From assembly GCF_014356525.2 (NCBI RefSeq), contig NC_052508.1, positions 64,814,917 to 64,878,916 of the forward strand: 64,000 bases of DNA. Direction: 5' to 3'. The DNA is from Nilaparvata lugens (Eukaryota; Arthropoda; Insecta; Hemiptera; Delphacidae). Below, one piece after another: positions 1 to 7,850 of this stretch (its first letter is position 1; each line of letters opens with the position of its first letter). The notes below the pieces were generated by a model. That model had not been told where the DNA came from. It saw only the letters and a list, made by a program, of their open reading frames with translations, and did no database searches. The position numbers and the translations under genes are program-made.

Positions 1-99
1 TCATCGTACCAATCAATACAGTTTTTTAACCTCACTTCCAATTCGTTGTCGGGAGCCAACCACTTTCTCGGATCCATGTTGTTGAGCGAATGAAGAAAA

Positions 100-1071
100 C
101 TAAGTGTAGGCAGGAACTATTATAGAGTAATTAAGCGGTCTTTCTTCATCAATTGACGATAGACAACATGTACACGCTTTATGCAGTCTCAATGCATGCA
201 GGCAATAAACACACTGTAGATCCTTTCCGTTGTAGAAGAATCCATAACGAGCAAAGTTTCTTTTCTGTGAATTTGTGTACATTGGAGCCATTTTCATACT
301 TTGCATTCGATTGTTTTCGCACAAGAAATTATTTGTTTGATACATATTTTTAAACAACAAAGAATTATAATGTTGAGCAGAGAATAACGCACAGCGAGAA
401 TGTGGTTTATTTTTATGAATGTTGCATGCAGCATAACACCATGAACTAGTGAAAAAGCTGAAATCAGGTTTTGGAAAATCCTCTGGTATGCATTGTACGT
501 TGCTATGCAATCTTCTTAAAAACTTTGCTTTCTCAGTTCCTTTTGTGAAAATTTTCTCATAAGCTGCAAGGTAATCACGTATTAATGACTCACTGTATTC
601 TAAATCTCCATCTTCCCATTTTATTTTATGATAGTGACGTTCTAACCATGTTACATCGTTATACAATTTTGCACTCAATTCTGTCTTTGCAAATGGTGAT
701 TTGAAATGGAACACAATATAATTATTAAACTGATCAATTATGGCAAGTTCTTTCACAATAATTTGATTACAATCTTGTTTAAACCAGTGAAGATCAACCG
801 TAGCAATTTTAGCACTCGCTTGACCTTCTTTCTCTTCGCGAGCTTTGTCTCTCCCCTCAGCGGCGGCGGATTCCTCGAATCCTCCTTTGTCCTCCTCCAC
901 CTGCAGTGGGTTCGGTAATCCTGCGTCTCTCCCCTCCTCCTCCTCCTCCACCTCCAGCGGCTTCGGCGTACTGCACCTTGCTTCATAATAGAAACTATCA
1001 AGATCGCACTGAATACCAATAGAGCGAGTTTGTGGCTTGTCCAAAATATCAGAACACAAAGAATAGGACAT
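100..1071 (-). CDS. Element-borne protein with C-terminal partial BIR-like zinc motif
   Basis: The 323-residue reading frame is open from an ATG at 1071. Residues 35-90 are low-complexity and acidic (runs of Glu). Residues 90-225 form a conserved-looking globular region with the pattern WEDGDLEYSESLIRDYL and a later KGTEKAKFLRRL, of the kind found in uncharacterised insect proteins; I cannot name its fold. Near residues 275-300 the pattern FARYGFFYNGKDLQCVYC matches the first half of a BIR domain, including the Cys-x2-Cys zinc pair. The second half (Trp, Asp-x-Pro, His, Cys) is missing, so the domain is truncated or diverged. It lies downstream of the capsid genes on the same strand. The start of the window also reads as coding on this strand, so more of the element lies to the left. 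A role in blocking apoptosis would be inference only. Confidence 0.55.
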   Translation of the reverse strand: MSYSLCSDILDKPQTRSIGIQCDLDSFYYEARCSTPKPLEVEEEEEGRDAGLPNPLQVEEDKGGFEESAAAEGRDKAREEKEGQASAKIATVDLHWFKQDCNQIIVKELAIIDQFNNYIVFHFKSPFAKTELSAKLYNDVTWLERHYHKIKWEDGDLEYSESLIRDYLAAYEKIFTKGTEKAKFLRRLHSNVQCIPEDFPKPDFSFFTSSWCYAACNIHKNKPHSRCALFSAQHYNSLLFKNMYQTNNFLCENNRMQSMKMAPMYTNSQKRNFARYGFFYNGKDLQCVYCLHALRLHKACTCCLSSIDEERPLNYSIIVPAYT

Positions 1072-1160
1072 GTTGGCTGTTCAAAGGTGAAACTGATAAT
1101 GGCTTACATTTGTCGCAGTACACACCTTATATAACCTGCAGTGATGCACTCTATCAACAA

Positions 1161-2402
1161 TTACTGAACTTCTTTCACCATACTCATGAGAGGTGTGTAT
1201 TCCATCACACGATCGCTAATTAAAACGCAATACACGGAAGTATTTGCAGGTACTGCACTTTTAAATTCCATTTCAATACGAACATCTGTCGATGATTTCA
1301 AATGACTTGGTTGGTGTGAACAATCTACAACAATCAGCGGTGTTGATTCACAAAATGTTTTAAAATCGATTTCTGTTCCGAGTTCGCTATTGATTGAATG
1401 ATTATAATACGAGGGCGCGAAATCCAAGAACATCCGGTATAAAACCTCCTTCTTACCTAGCAGATTTTCATATGGATAATACTCACTGTTCAAATATACT
1501 TTAACATTGTAAATACCGCAGCTATCGAAATTAGATATTGATTTTTTAATTTTATTCTTACGATCAGTTTGAAATGCAATTATAACATATTTTGGACTAT
1601 CAAAACTCGATGTGGTACGAACTGCCCAAGAATGGTTAAGTGAATTTTGCAAATTTGGTAATTCACAAATTTCCCAATGGCGGAAACCTAATTTCAGTGG
1701 AGTGTCAGCATCGAGCAGTCTCAAAAATTTCAGTCTTACATGATCTTCTAAAGTTATGTAGGGCATGCGCCATTGCAGTTTTGTAATTTTCACACTAACG
1801 TTTGTTCCGCTTTGAGACTCAACACAATTTAGATCTGTCGGTGACCTCAATAAGACGAGTTCCTGTTTCAAATTTAAAATTATTCTTTGAAAATCTTCAA
1901 AAAACGGGAGGATTAATTTCAGCGGAACACAGAAAGTGAATGTATTATCCGTTAGCTCATATCCTGCTCTGTCAAAACCAGCCAAGTGATATGTGTTTTT
2001 ATCGAGAGTATTTTTCACCAATATAGCTTTAATTGTGGATGTTAATCCAATCAATCTTGATTTAGAAATTTGCTGACCTGCTAATTCATATCGTATTTCG
2101 TCAAAAAGGTTACCGATTACGTTACTGCTTAATTTATAGTCTGCTGCAACTGGTGTATCGGGTGGGTCTTTTCCCGGTTTTGTACAGTTAACTGTTCCCT
2201 CAATCAATATGAATGATTTACAAGGTAAAGAATAGACATCTAAAGAATTTATGCCAATACGTGCCTCGTCAGAGTTTTTTATTTCCTGTCCCAAATAAAC
2301 TGTATGAGTGTGAAATTGGAATTTAGTAATATCATTATAAAACTGAAGGTCTGTCTCCACATCCAGAATTTCACTAATTGCCGCCGCTCCCCCGCCTAAC
2401 AT
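1161..2402 (-). CDS. Hexon-like major capsid protein (double jelly-roll type)
   Basis: This 413-residue protein is the largest capsid-cluster product and is assigned as the major capsid protein of a Polinton/adintovirus-like element. The assignment rests on length, position after penton and protease genes, and recognisable segments: FDEIRYELAGQ near residue 100, a long beta-rich body without membrane segments, and a C-terminal LISDRVMEYTPL. In these viruses the protein forms pseudo-hexameric trimers of the icosahedral shell. The ATG at 2402 overlaps the preceding 60-residue frame by 29 bases. No stop or frameshift interrupts it, in contrast with the polymerase gene of the same element. Jelly-roll folds diverge strongly, so a structure prediction would be firmer than sequence. 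The neighbouring penton and protease make the context strong. Confidence 0.75.
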   Translation of the reverse strand: MLGGGAAAISEILDVETDLQFYNDITKFQFHTHTVYLGQEIKNSDEARIGINSLDVYSLPCKSFILIEGTVNCTKPGKDPPDTPVAADYKLSSNVIGNLFDEIRYELAGQQISKSRLIGLTSTIKAILVKNTLDKNTYHLAGFDRAGYELTDNTFTFCVPLKLILPFFEDFQRIILNLKQELVLLRSPTDLNCVESQSGTNVSVKITKLQWRMPYITLEDHVRLKFLRLLDADTPLKLGFRHWEICELPNLQNSLNHSWAVRTTSSFDSPKYVIIAFQTDRKNKIKKSISNFDSCGIYNVKVYLNSEYYPYENLLGKKEVLYRMFLDFAPSYYNHSINSELGTEIDFKTFCESTPLIVVDCSHQPSHLKSSTDVRIEMEFKSAVPANTSVYCVLISDRVMEYTPLMSMVKEVQ

Positions 2403-2556
2403 GTCGCCAATCGACTATAAAACCCAACTTTTCTAATATTCTCGCGCTTTTAGCCGACAAAGCACGTTTGTTTTTAGGTGTTGTCGCTATCGCGTTCCTT
2501 TCTCTAATGACTTGATTGGTCTTATTCAAACGTGGGTTGAAAATAAGATAACCCAT
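2374..2556 (-). CDS. Small basic protein between penton and major capsid genes
   Basis: A 60-residue reading frame is rich in Lys and Arg, with a central segment KNKRALSAKSARILEKLGF. Short basic frames next to the major capsid gene are common in Polinton/adintovirus-like elements and may be DNA-binding core or minor virion proteins; that role is inferred. Its ATG overlaps the penton stop codon in the sequence TAATG, and its end overlaps the capsid start. This tight packing supports a real coding frame in spite of its size. No signal peptide or membrane segment is visible. Confidence 0.5.
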   Translation of the reverse strand: MGYLIFNPRLNKTNQVIRERNAIATTPKNKRALSAKSARILEKLGFIVDWRHVRRGSGGN

Positions 2557-3242
2557 TACTTTTCACGTATGTGCAACCTAATTGTAATTGTATCTCCGCG
2601 GAAATCAATAAACGATCCGTTCTGGTCCGTTACCTTTACATTAATAGTTTGAATTTGATGCGTATTCAAAGGTACATAAATAATCGGTGATGGTACTTCG
2701 TTTATTAAATAACCGCTAGGAACCTTTGGTAAAAATTCGTAGATTACATGTTTTTGTTTTCCCTCAGAGTAACTGCCGCAAGCTAAATTACACTCAACAA
2801 GAATACTGTCAACGCTTGTTATGTTAACCAAATGTTTGGAATAATGCCATTTATTTGGCTGCAAAACAACATTATCAAAACCAAGTATCTTAGCAATCGA
2901 ATCAGAACGTGTTAAATCAATGGCTTTATCAGAATGAATTTCAATCTTCATAGTATTTACGTTTGCACGTATAATAAGTTTATTCTTCTTGTCATCAATA
3001 TTCAATTTATTCTTTAAAGATTTTATAATATCCTCAACTTCATATGCACCAGTATCCAACTCGATTAATCTATCACCATATTTGAAGCTGGAATTTGTTC
3101 CTTTGTTAATGTTTGCAATACTATTGTAACTGGAAAAATTAATCAATCCAATTTCCCATTCGCGATTTTTATCCAATTCTATAATTTCTTGTAAATGTTC
3201 ATAGAGATCACTTGTGTTAGATCGTAATGTAATAACCACCAT
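2556..3242 (-). CDS. Penton-like minor capsid protein (single jelly-roll)
   Basis: The 228-residue protein has the features of the penton protein of Polinton/adintovirus-like elements: an N-terminal region with LRSNTSDLYE, a middle repeating beta and charged pattern, and a C-terminal segment SPIIYVPLNTHQIQ followed by VKVTDQNGSFIDFRGDTITI. This last pattern is the clearest family signature. The protein would occupy the five-fold vertices of the capsid. The gene follows the protease gene by 26 bases on the same strand and ends by overlapping the ATG of the small basic frame. It is intact. Confidence comes from the family pattern together with the neighbours. Confidence 0.75.
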   Translation of the reverse strand: MVVITLRSNTSDLYEHLQEIIELDKNREWEIGLINFSSYNSIANINKGTNSSFKYGDRLIELDTGAYEVEDIIKSLKNKLNIDDKKNKLIIRANVNTMKIEIHSDKAIDLTRSDSIAKILGFDNVVLQPNKWHYSKHLVNITSVDSILVECNLACGSYSEGKQKHVIYEFLPKVPSGYLINEVPSPIIYVPLNTHQIQTINVKVTDQNGSFIDFRGDTITIRLHIREK

Positions 3243-3268
3243 CTTGTGTGTTCACCACAATCACTTAA

Positions 3269-3631
3269 TTACAACTGATTTGCAAGAAACAATAATGTAA
3301 GATGACCACAAAAATCGCTATTTAATGGTTGCATATGCTCTACATTATAAAATATATTTACTCCATTTTCTTTTTTCCAATATTTGTCCAATTCGTATGG
3401 AGGTTGTAAATTTCCAATCGGATCAAAATACCAAACATTAGAACCAATTTTCTTATATGCTACCCAGTGTGTCCCATCCTCGCTTTCCCTTGCTAAATTC
3501 ACAATGGCATTCTCGTTTTTTAGAATTTTTTTGGGTAATGCATCTAGCATATATATGCCTCTTAACCAAATCTGTAATAATTTCGACCAATCAATCAAAT
3601 CATAATTACTCAATTCTCCTTCAATATTCAT
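3269..3631 (-). CDS. Adenain-like cysteine protease
   Basis: This 120-residue protein matches the compact adenovirus-type (C5/C48-like) proteases carried by Polintons and adintoviruses, which mature capsid precursors. Visible catalytic elements are the His in GTHWVAYKK (near residue 54), the acidic residue in WYFDPIGNLQPP (near residue 70), and the Cys in NSDFCGHL (near residue 108) with the usual following Gly-His. The order His, Asp, Cys and the spacing fit the family. The short length is normal for element-borne copies. Its ATG at 3631 overlaps the end of the upstream phospholipase-motif gene by 11 bases. All predicted catalytic residues are present. Confidence 0.85.
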   Translation of the reverse strand: MNIEGELSNYDLIDWSKLLQIWLRGIYMLDALPKKILKNENAIVNLARESEDGTHWVAYKKIGSNVWYFDPIGNLQPPYELDKYWKKENGVNIFYNVEHMQPLNSDFCGHLTLLFLANQL

Positions 3632-4310
3632 GTCTTCTTCTTCTTCTTCTTCCTACTCTTCTTCGTTGTTCTACGTTTCTTAACTTGAGGAATAAACTCA
3701 CTCCATATGATGCTGGTGGGGGTGGGGGTAGAAGTCTGCCACCACTTTTAGGAAAAGGCTTCAAAAAATATCCTTTTCCTGCAATATGCTTTTTCAACTG
3801 AGCTATAGCTTTGCGTCTAATATCGTTACTATAACTTCTCCTCTCCCCCTTCTTCTTCTTCTTCTTTCTCAAAGTCCCACCAAACGCCGCTTTAGCTTTC
3901 ATAACGTTTGTAACAAGATAGCTAAGTGCTTTCTCGGCAAGGGGTGTTTGAGGATTTTTGAAAATGTCCCATGCAGCGTTCGCTAGAGCCCTGTCAGCTA
4001 CCGCCCGAGTTTTATTATCACTATTTTGAGTATAGGCTATATCGTGGGCCTTGCAAGCTTTATCTAACGAATTTATGCCTTGATCACCTCTCTTTAACCT
4101 TTCATTAACCTTCGTGCCCGGGCCACACCACTCGTATCCGGGAATATGATATTCTTCCCCAAGGTTATCAATTACCTTATTTAGAATAGTTGATGTTACA
4201 TTACCTGCCAAACCTTTAAAAACTCTTGCCGCTGAACTCAAGATTCCTTTACCCCGTTTCCTCGAACTCTGCTTTTTTCTCGAACTCTGCTTTTTTCTCC
4301 TACATACCAT
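3621..4310 (-). CDS. Virion protein with parvovirus-type phospholipase A2 motif
   Basis: The 229-residue protein starts with a strongly basic stretch, carries a phospholipase A2 core near residues 55-95 and ends in a polybasic tail of repeated Arg. The core shows the calcium-binding loop YEWCGPGTK and the catalytic His-Asp pair in DKACKAHDIAY. This is the arrangement in the VP1 unique region of parvoviruses, where the enzyme helps virions leave endosomes. Finding it next to penton, protease and hexon genes fits reports of phospholipase-like minor virion proteins in adintoviruses. It is the first gene of the minus-strand capsid cluster. A palindrome and a conserved 50-bp motif lie just upstream (4325-4449). 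The loop and dyad are intact; activity is not shown by sequence alone. Confidence 0.8.
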   Translation of the reverse strand: MVCRRKKQSSRKKQSSRKRGKGILSSAARVFKGLAGNVTSTILNKVIDNLGEEYHIPGYEWCGPGTKVNERLKRGDQGINSLDKACKAHDIAYTQNSDNKTRAVADRALANAAWDIFKNPQTPLAEKALSYLVTNVMKAKAAFGGTLRKKKKKKGERRSYSNDIRRKAIAQLKKHIAGKGYFLKPFPKSGGRLLPPPPPASYGVSLFLKLRNVEQRRRVGRRRRRRHEY

Positions 4311-4324
4311 TTTTCATTACCTTT

Positions 4325-4399
4325 CAACTCAATGGTTGAACATTAACTGAGGTTGGTGTACATCAACTTGATTTGGTTTAATGTTCAACCAATGAGTTG
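4325..4399. repeat. Long inverted repeat upstream of capsid cluster
   Basis: Two 22-base arms (4325-4346 and 4378-4399) are reverse complements with one mismatch. The loop of about 31 bases contains a second small palindrome around GTGTAC. It lies 15 bases upstream of the first capsid-cluster start codon, so it could be an operator-like or promoter-proximal structure, or a replication-related hairpin. Function is unknown. Confidence 0.7.
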
Positions 4400-4449
4400 G
4401 AAGTGAATTCATATTTCTACATCTAATGCTATACTGTCAGATTGAAGTG
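4399..4449 (-). repeat. Inverted copy of a 50-bp motif repeated at 16.6-16.9 kb
   Basis: Read on the minus strand, this segment contains CAGTATAGCATTAGATGTAG and flanking sequence that recurs at 16763-16813 with about three mismatches. Shorter copies lie near 16606-16640 and 16872-16920. In minus orientation it lies directly upstream of the capsid cluster. It may be a promoter module or part of a terminal repeat. Confidence 0.7.
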
Positions 4450-4623
4450 ATACATTGCTTGAATGATAAGAATATTATTTCAAATCTGAAAGGTGAATGT
4501 GATTTGAAAAGGGAAGAAATGATGCTGGGCCACCCACATCTGTGGGAGCACGAGAAGGAGGGGGCGAGAAGCTGCCAGCGCTTACCTCTAGCGCTGAGTC
4601 TACTGAGCATGCTCACAACAAAC

Positions 4624-4739
4624 TATAAAAGACGGGCTCACCTTATTTAAATTATCATTCACAACAGAGCAGCTGAAGCATTTCTTCTTCTTCTGTGTGA
4701 TATTCATTACAAACTTATCAACATCGTCAACAACAACAG
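4624..4739 (+). promoter_or_regulatory. Putative plus-strand promoter and 5' leader exon
   Basis: A TATAAAAG box at 4624-4631 is followed by a non-coding leader rich in CTTCTT and CAACAA. It ends in a consensus splice donor CAACAG/GTAAGA at 4739/4740. The layout suggests a plus-strand transcript with an untranslated first exon. Candidate acceptors are TTTCAG near 5258 and TTTTTTCAG near 9598, the latter just before the polymerase remnant. The joining is inferred. Confidence 0.4.
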
Positions 4740-4822
4740 GTAAGAATTGAAAACAATTTTTTATCAAATATACACACATTTTATTGATCTATTCAACTAT
4801 TCACATACATCTATACAATTCG

Positions 4823-4913
4823 TAACACATAAGTGTCCAAATTGTATACAGATATAAAAATTGTTAAGCTTTAACAATTTTTATATCTGTCCAATTTGGG
4901 CACTTATGCGTAA
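4823..4913. repeat. Inverted repeat covering the 3' end of the OB-fold-like gene
   Basis: Arms 4823-4867 and 4871-4913 are near-perfect reverse complements around a short centre with AAGCTT. The right arm is the coding 3' end of the small minus-strand gene and the left arm lies beyond its stop codon. It could act as a bidirectional terminator or reflect a fold-back duplication. Confidence 0.65.
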
Positions 4914-5214
4914 CTACTAACACATAATTTTTACACGTTTCGTTGAATTGCAGAATTTTTCCCGCATCAATGCAGGAAGCGAATCTTTGAGGTAGATACA
5001 CCTCGCATTTGCTTCCTGCATTGATTATTTTTAAAATTATGCGTCGGCCGTGCTGGTTTGTGTGCTCCCTCGCCGACACGATGCGGTATGGTTGATCCTC
5101 CTCTAACTCGCGCAACGGGACCCATGGCTTGGGTAGTGGTTTGTTAACGAGTTCTACAAAGCCCAATTCAGCCTCCTTTATTAAGGGTACGAGAGAGGAG
5201 TCCTCATCCAGCAT
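4864..5214 (-). CDS. Small OB-fold-like protein, possibly ssDNA-binding
   Basis: The 116-residue frame has an N-terminal acidic segment, then PKPWVPLRELEEDQPYRIV and a beta-rich stretch ending in CEVYLPQRFASCIDAG. The alternation of strands with a VYLP-RF signature resembles small OB-fold-like proteins that recur in insect mobile elements; single-stranded DNA binding is an inference. The ATG at 5214 has no obvious TATA box within 60 bases. The 3' end is odd: the last 40 coding bases are mirrored by an inverted copy just outside the stop (4823-4867), and a 19-base inverted pair lies inside the gene (4966-4984 and 5007-5025). The gene lies inside the possible intron of the plus-strand transcript starting near 4650. 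Confidence 0.5.
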   Translation of the reverse strand: MLDEDSSLVPLIKEAELGFVELVNKPLPKPWVPLRELEEDQPYRIVSAREHTNQHGRRIILKIINAGSKCEVYLPQRFASCIDAGKILQFNETCKNYVLVVTHKCPNWTDIKIVKA

Positions 5215-5289
5215 ACGTTTCTGTTGAAAAATATTTGATTAGTGTCTTATTTGTTTCAGATCTCTACATCAGATTATCATCGAATTCTC

Positions 5290-5940
5290 TGCATAAAGTG
5301 AGTAATATCAGTTATTGAAATATCATTGTTGCATGATCGAGTACTTTTAACAATAATATCTAATCAGTTCAAATAATATTTCCTTAGCATCAATTCGTTC
5401 GTAATTTCCTTTGCATTCCAACCACTTCAAATAATATTGGTGACATTTATGCATGAGTGGCTACTTTAAATAATAATAATATCTAAGCAGTTCAAATAAT
5501 ATTTCCTTAGCATCAATTCGGTTCGTAATTTCCTTTACATTCCAAGCACTTCAAATAATATTGGTAACAATGTTGCATGAGTGGCTACTTTAAATAATAA
5601 TAATATCTAAGCAGTTCAAATAATATTTCCTTAGCATCAATTCGGTTCGTAATTTCTTTACATTCCAAGCACTTCAAATAATATTGGTAACATGTTGCAT
5701 GATTGGCTACTTTAAATAATATATCTAAGCAGTTCAAATAATATTTCCTTAGCATCAATTCGGTTCGTAATTTCCTTTACATTCCAACCACTTCAAATAA
5801 TATTGGTGACATTTATGCATGATTGAATACTTCAAACGATAATATCTCATAATACCATTTCTAATCAGTTCGAGGAAATATTGCTTGCATTCTAATCAGT
5901 TCAAATAATATTCAGATCAAATAATATTCATATCAAATAA
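5290..5940. repeat. Tandem repeats of about 118-124 bp
   Basis: At least four direct copies start with CAGTTCAAATAATATTTCC at 5365, 5488, 5612 and 5730. Partial copies continue to about 5940. Each unit holds two or more TTCAAATAATA words. There is no coding potential. Position in the middle of the element suggests a regulatory or replication array, comparable in layout but not in sequence to viral homologous-region repeats; this is inference. Confidence 0.75.
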
Positions 5941-5952
5941 TCAAAGACTCGT

Positions 5953-6004
5953 ATGTGCACAGATTTTTTATCAATCAATCACAGAAAAAAAATCTGTGCA
6001 TACA
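5953..6004. repeat. Hairpin at 3' end of module copy 1
   Basis: The sequence can fold through TGCACAGATTTTTT paired with AAAAAAATCTGTGCA around a TCAATCAATCACAG loop. The same hairpin occurs in opposite orientation between module copies 2 and 3 (6924-6972), so it is a fixed part of the repeated unit. Confidence 0.6.
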
Positions 6005-6008
6005 CAAG

Positions 6009-6377
6009 TTAATAATATTTGTTGAAACTAACCTTTGATTGAGGGAGCACGCTATCCTCTTCGCCGCTGACTTCACCCTCCTCGAAGTCGAGTTTCCTCT
6101 TCGCCTGCCTCTGCCTGATGTTGTTCGACAGTGTCGTCAACACAGCACGCCGCGGAGCCCACGTAGCTGCTGGATGCAAGCGTTGGATGGGGCTGTCCGG
6201 AATCACCATCTCGCCCCCTGGTGATGTCGGACGGTGTGGAGCGGCTGCAGTGGAGGCAGGAGCGGAGGCGGGAGCAGCAGAAGAGCTGGCACAGGACTCG
6301 GCAGCTTTGCGCTGCCAGTAGTTTAGCACATGCTGCGGAGGCGGGCTATCCGGCAGGATAAAGGACGGCGAACTCAT
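6009..6377 (-). CDS. Small accessory protein, inverted module copy 1
   Basis: This 122-residue frame starts MSSPSFILPDSPPPQHVLNY. An upstream in-frame ATG at 6443 would add 22 residues, but it is absent from copy 3, so I chose the shared start. The protein has two PDSP words (ILPDSPPP and VIPDSPIQ), an Ala/Ser/Pro-rich middle, a basic RQRQAKRKL segment that could be a nuclear signal, an acidic LDFEEGEVSGEEDS stretch, and a KVSFNKYY tail. KVSF fits the RVxF docking pattern for protein phosphatase 1, but the coding sequence there (AAAG/GTTAGT) is also a possible splice donor. I do not recognise the family. The TATA box seen upstream of copies 2 and 3 is lost here because the copy is joined head-to-head to copy 2 near 6435. 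Confidence 0.5.
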   Translation of the reverse strand: MSSPSFILPDSPPPQHVLNYWQRKAAESCASSSAAPASAPASTAAAPHRPTSPGGEMVIPDSPIQRLHPAATWAPRRAVLTTLSNNIRQRQAKRKLDFEEGEVSGEEDSVLPQSKVSFNKYY

Positions 6378-6471
6378 CTCGTGTGTGTTGTGTGAAGTCT
6401 CTGTTGTCTCTGATGTAAATGGTGATTTTCCTCTCGCTCGCACGTGTCTGAACAGAGAGAGAAACGAATGC

Positions 6472-6480
6472 TATATAAAC
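6472..6480 (+). promoter_or_regulatory. TATA box of module copy 2
   Basis: TATATAAAC lies about 70 bases upstream of the copy 2 ATG at 6547. The matching sequence in copy 3 is on the other strand at 7411-7419. Conservation of this box in two inverted copies supports a core promoter. Confidence 0.5.
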
Positions 6481-6546
6481 ACGAGTGATGAGAGGAAAAT
6501 CACCATTTACATCAGAGACAACAGAGACTTCACACACACACACGAG

Positions 6547-6913
6547 ATGAGTTCGCCGTCCTTTATCCTGCCGGATAGCCCGCCTCCTCAGCATGTGCTA
6601 AACTACTGGCAGCGCAAAGCTGCCAAGTCCTGTGCCAGCTCTTCTGCTGCTCCGCCTCCGCTCCTGCCTCACTGCAGCCACTCCACACCGTCCGACATCA
6701 CCAGGGGGCGAGATGGTGATTCCGGACAGCCCCATCCAACGCTTGCGTCCAGCAGCTACGTGAACTCCGCGGCGTGCTGTGTTGACGACGCTGTCGAACA
6801 ACATCAGGCAGAGGCAGGCGAAGAGGAAACTCGACTTCGAGGAGGGTGAAGTCAGCGGCGAAGAGGATAGCGTGCTCCCTCAATCAAAGGTTAGTTTCAA
6901 CAAATATTATTAA
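6547..6913 (+). pseudogene. Module copy 2, frameshifted
   Basis: This is the plus-strand copy of the gene at 6009-6377. The first 36 residues agree with the other copies. A deletion in the Ala/Pro-rich middle (near 6655, net two bases over the unit) shifts the frame, so the intact C-terminal part is read in a different frame and translation ends at 6849. DNA identity to copies 1 and 3 stays very high through 6913, so the break is recent or a sequencing indel. The copy keeps its own TATA box. Confidence 0.65.
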
Positions 6914-6974
6914 CTTGTGTATGCACAGATTTTTTTTCTGTGATTGATTGATAAAAAATCTGTGCATACACAAG

Positions 6975-7343
6975 TTAATAATATTTGTTGAAACTAACCT
7001 TTGATTGAGGGAGCACGCTATCCTCTTCGCCGCTGACTTCACCCTCCTCGAAGTCGAGTTTCCTCTTCGCCTGCCTCTGCCTGATGTTGTTCGACAGCGT
7101 CGTCAACACAGCACGCCGCGGAGCCCACGTAGCTGCTGGACGCAAGCGTTGGATGGGGATGTCCGGAATCACCATCTCGCCCCCTGGTGATGTCGGACGG
7201 TGTGGAGCGGCTGCAGTGGAGGCAGGAGCGGAGGCGGGAGCAGCAGAAGAGCTGGCACAGGACTCGGCAGCTTTGCGCTGCCAGTAGTTTAGCACATGCT
7301 GCGGAGGCGGGCTATCCGGCAGGATAAAGGACGGCGAACTCAT
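6975..7343 (-). CDS. Small accessory protein, inverted module copy 3
   Basis: This 122-residue frame is nearly identical to copy 1 (for example VIPDIP replaces VIPDSP and RLRPAA replaces RLHPAA). It has the same start, basic segment, acidic segment and KVSFNKYY end. Its upstream region is the most complete of the three: a TATA-type box at 7411-7419 (minus orientation) and further upstream sequence to about 7480. It is probably the functional copy if any is. The 3' end meets the 3' end of copy 2 across a shared hairpin (6918-6975). Confidence 0.55.
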   Translation of the reverse strand: MSSPSFILPDSPPPQHVLNYWQRKAAESCASSSAAPASAPASTAAAPHRPTSPGGEMVIPDIPIQRLRPAATWAPRRAVLTTLSNNIRQRQAKRKLDFEEGEVSGEEDSVLPQSKVSFNKYY

Positions 7344-7499
7344 CTCGTGTGTGTGTGTGTGAAGTCTCTGTTGTCTCTGATGTAAATGGTGATTTTCCTC
7401 TCATCGCTCGTGTTTATATAGCATTCGTTTCTCTCTCTGTTCCAGACACGTGCGAGCGAGAGCGTGCCACAAGGCGAAAAAAATTCGAATTTCTCCCCC

Positions 7500-7850
7500 A
7501 ACAACAACACGTGCTCCCAGATCGTTATCAGATTGTAAGTATGCCACACACAATCATTTTTCGAATAGCATCCATGTGTTAGAAGATGAAAAAAAAAAAA
7601 ATCTCGTCTAGAACTTAGCATGAGACATTGCTAGAAATCTCAATAAACCCATGATTCTAATTTTGTTAATCAATGTTAGATCCTTCAACATCAAAGTAAG
7701 AGCATCTCATTTTTCAAACATGAATCTTGTCAGCGTTTTCTATCATCAATATGACATTTTAATATTTTAACTGTAGCAAAGTTGTTGCATTTCATTTATT
7801 TACAATATTGTACACATACTTGATTTGATCTTTCTTTGTCAATCCTGTTC
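7500..7850. other. Non-coding stretch
   Basis: I see no supported gene. A donor-like ATTGTAAGT near 7536 follows a CAACAACAACACG leader similar to the one before 4739, which may mark another untranslated exon on the plus strand. Confidence 0.3.

Noticed and set aside
5290..5940. The spaced direct repeats as a CRISPR array
   Set aside because: The repeats are long tandem satellite units without unique spacers, and the DNA is eukaryotic.
7349..7621. Frames over the module copy 3 promoter region
   Set aside because: They contain inverted regulatory sequence and low-complexity Thr-His codons; no conserved protein pattern.
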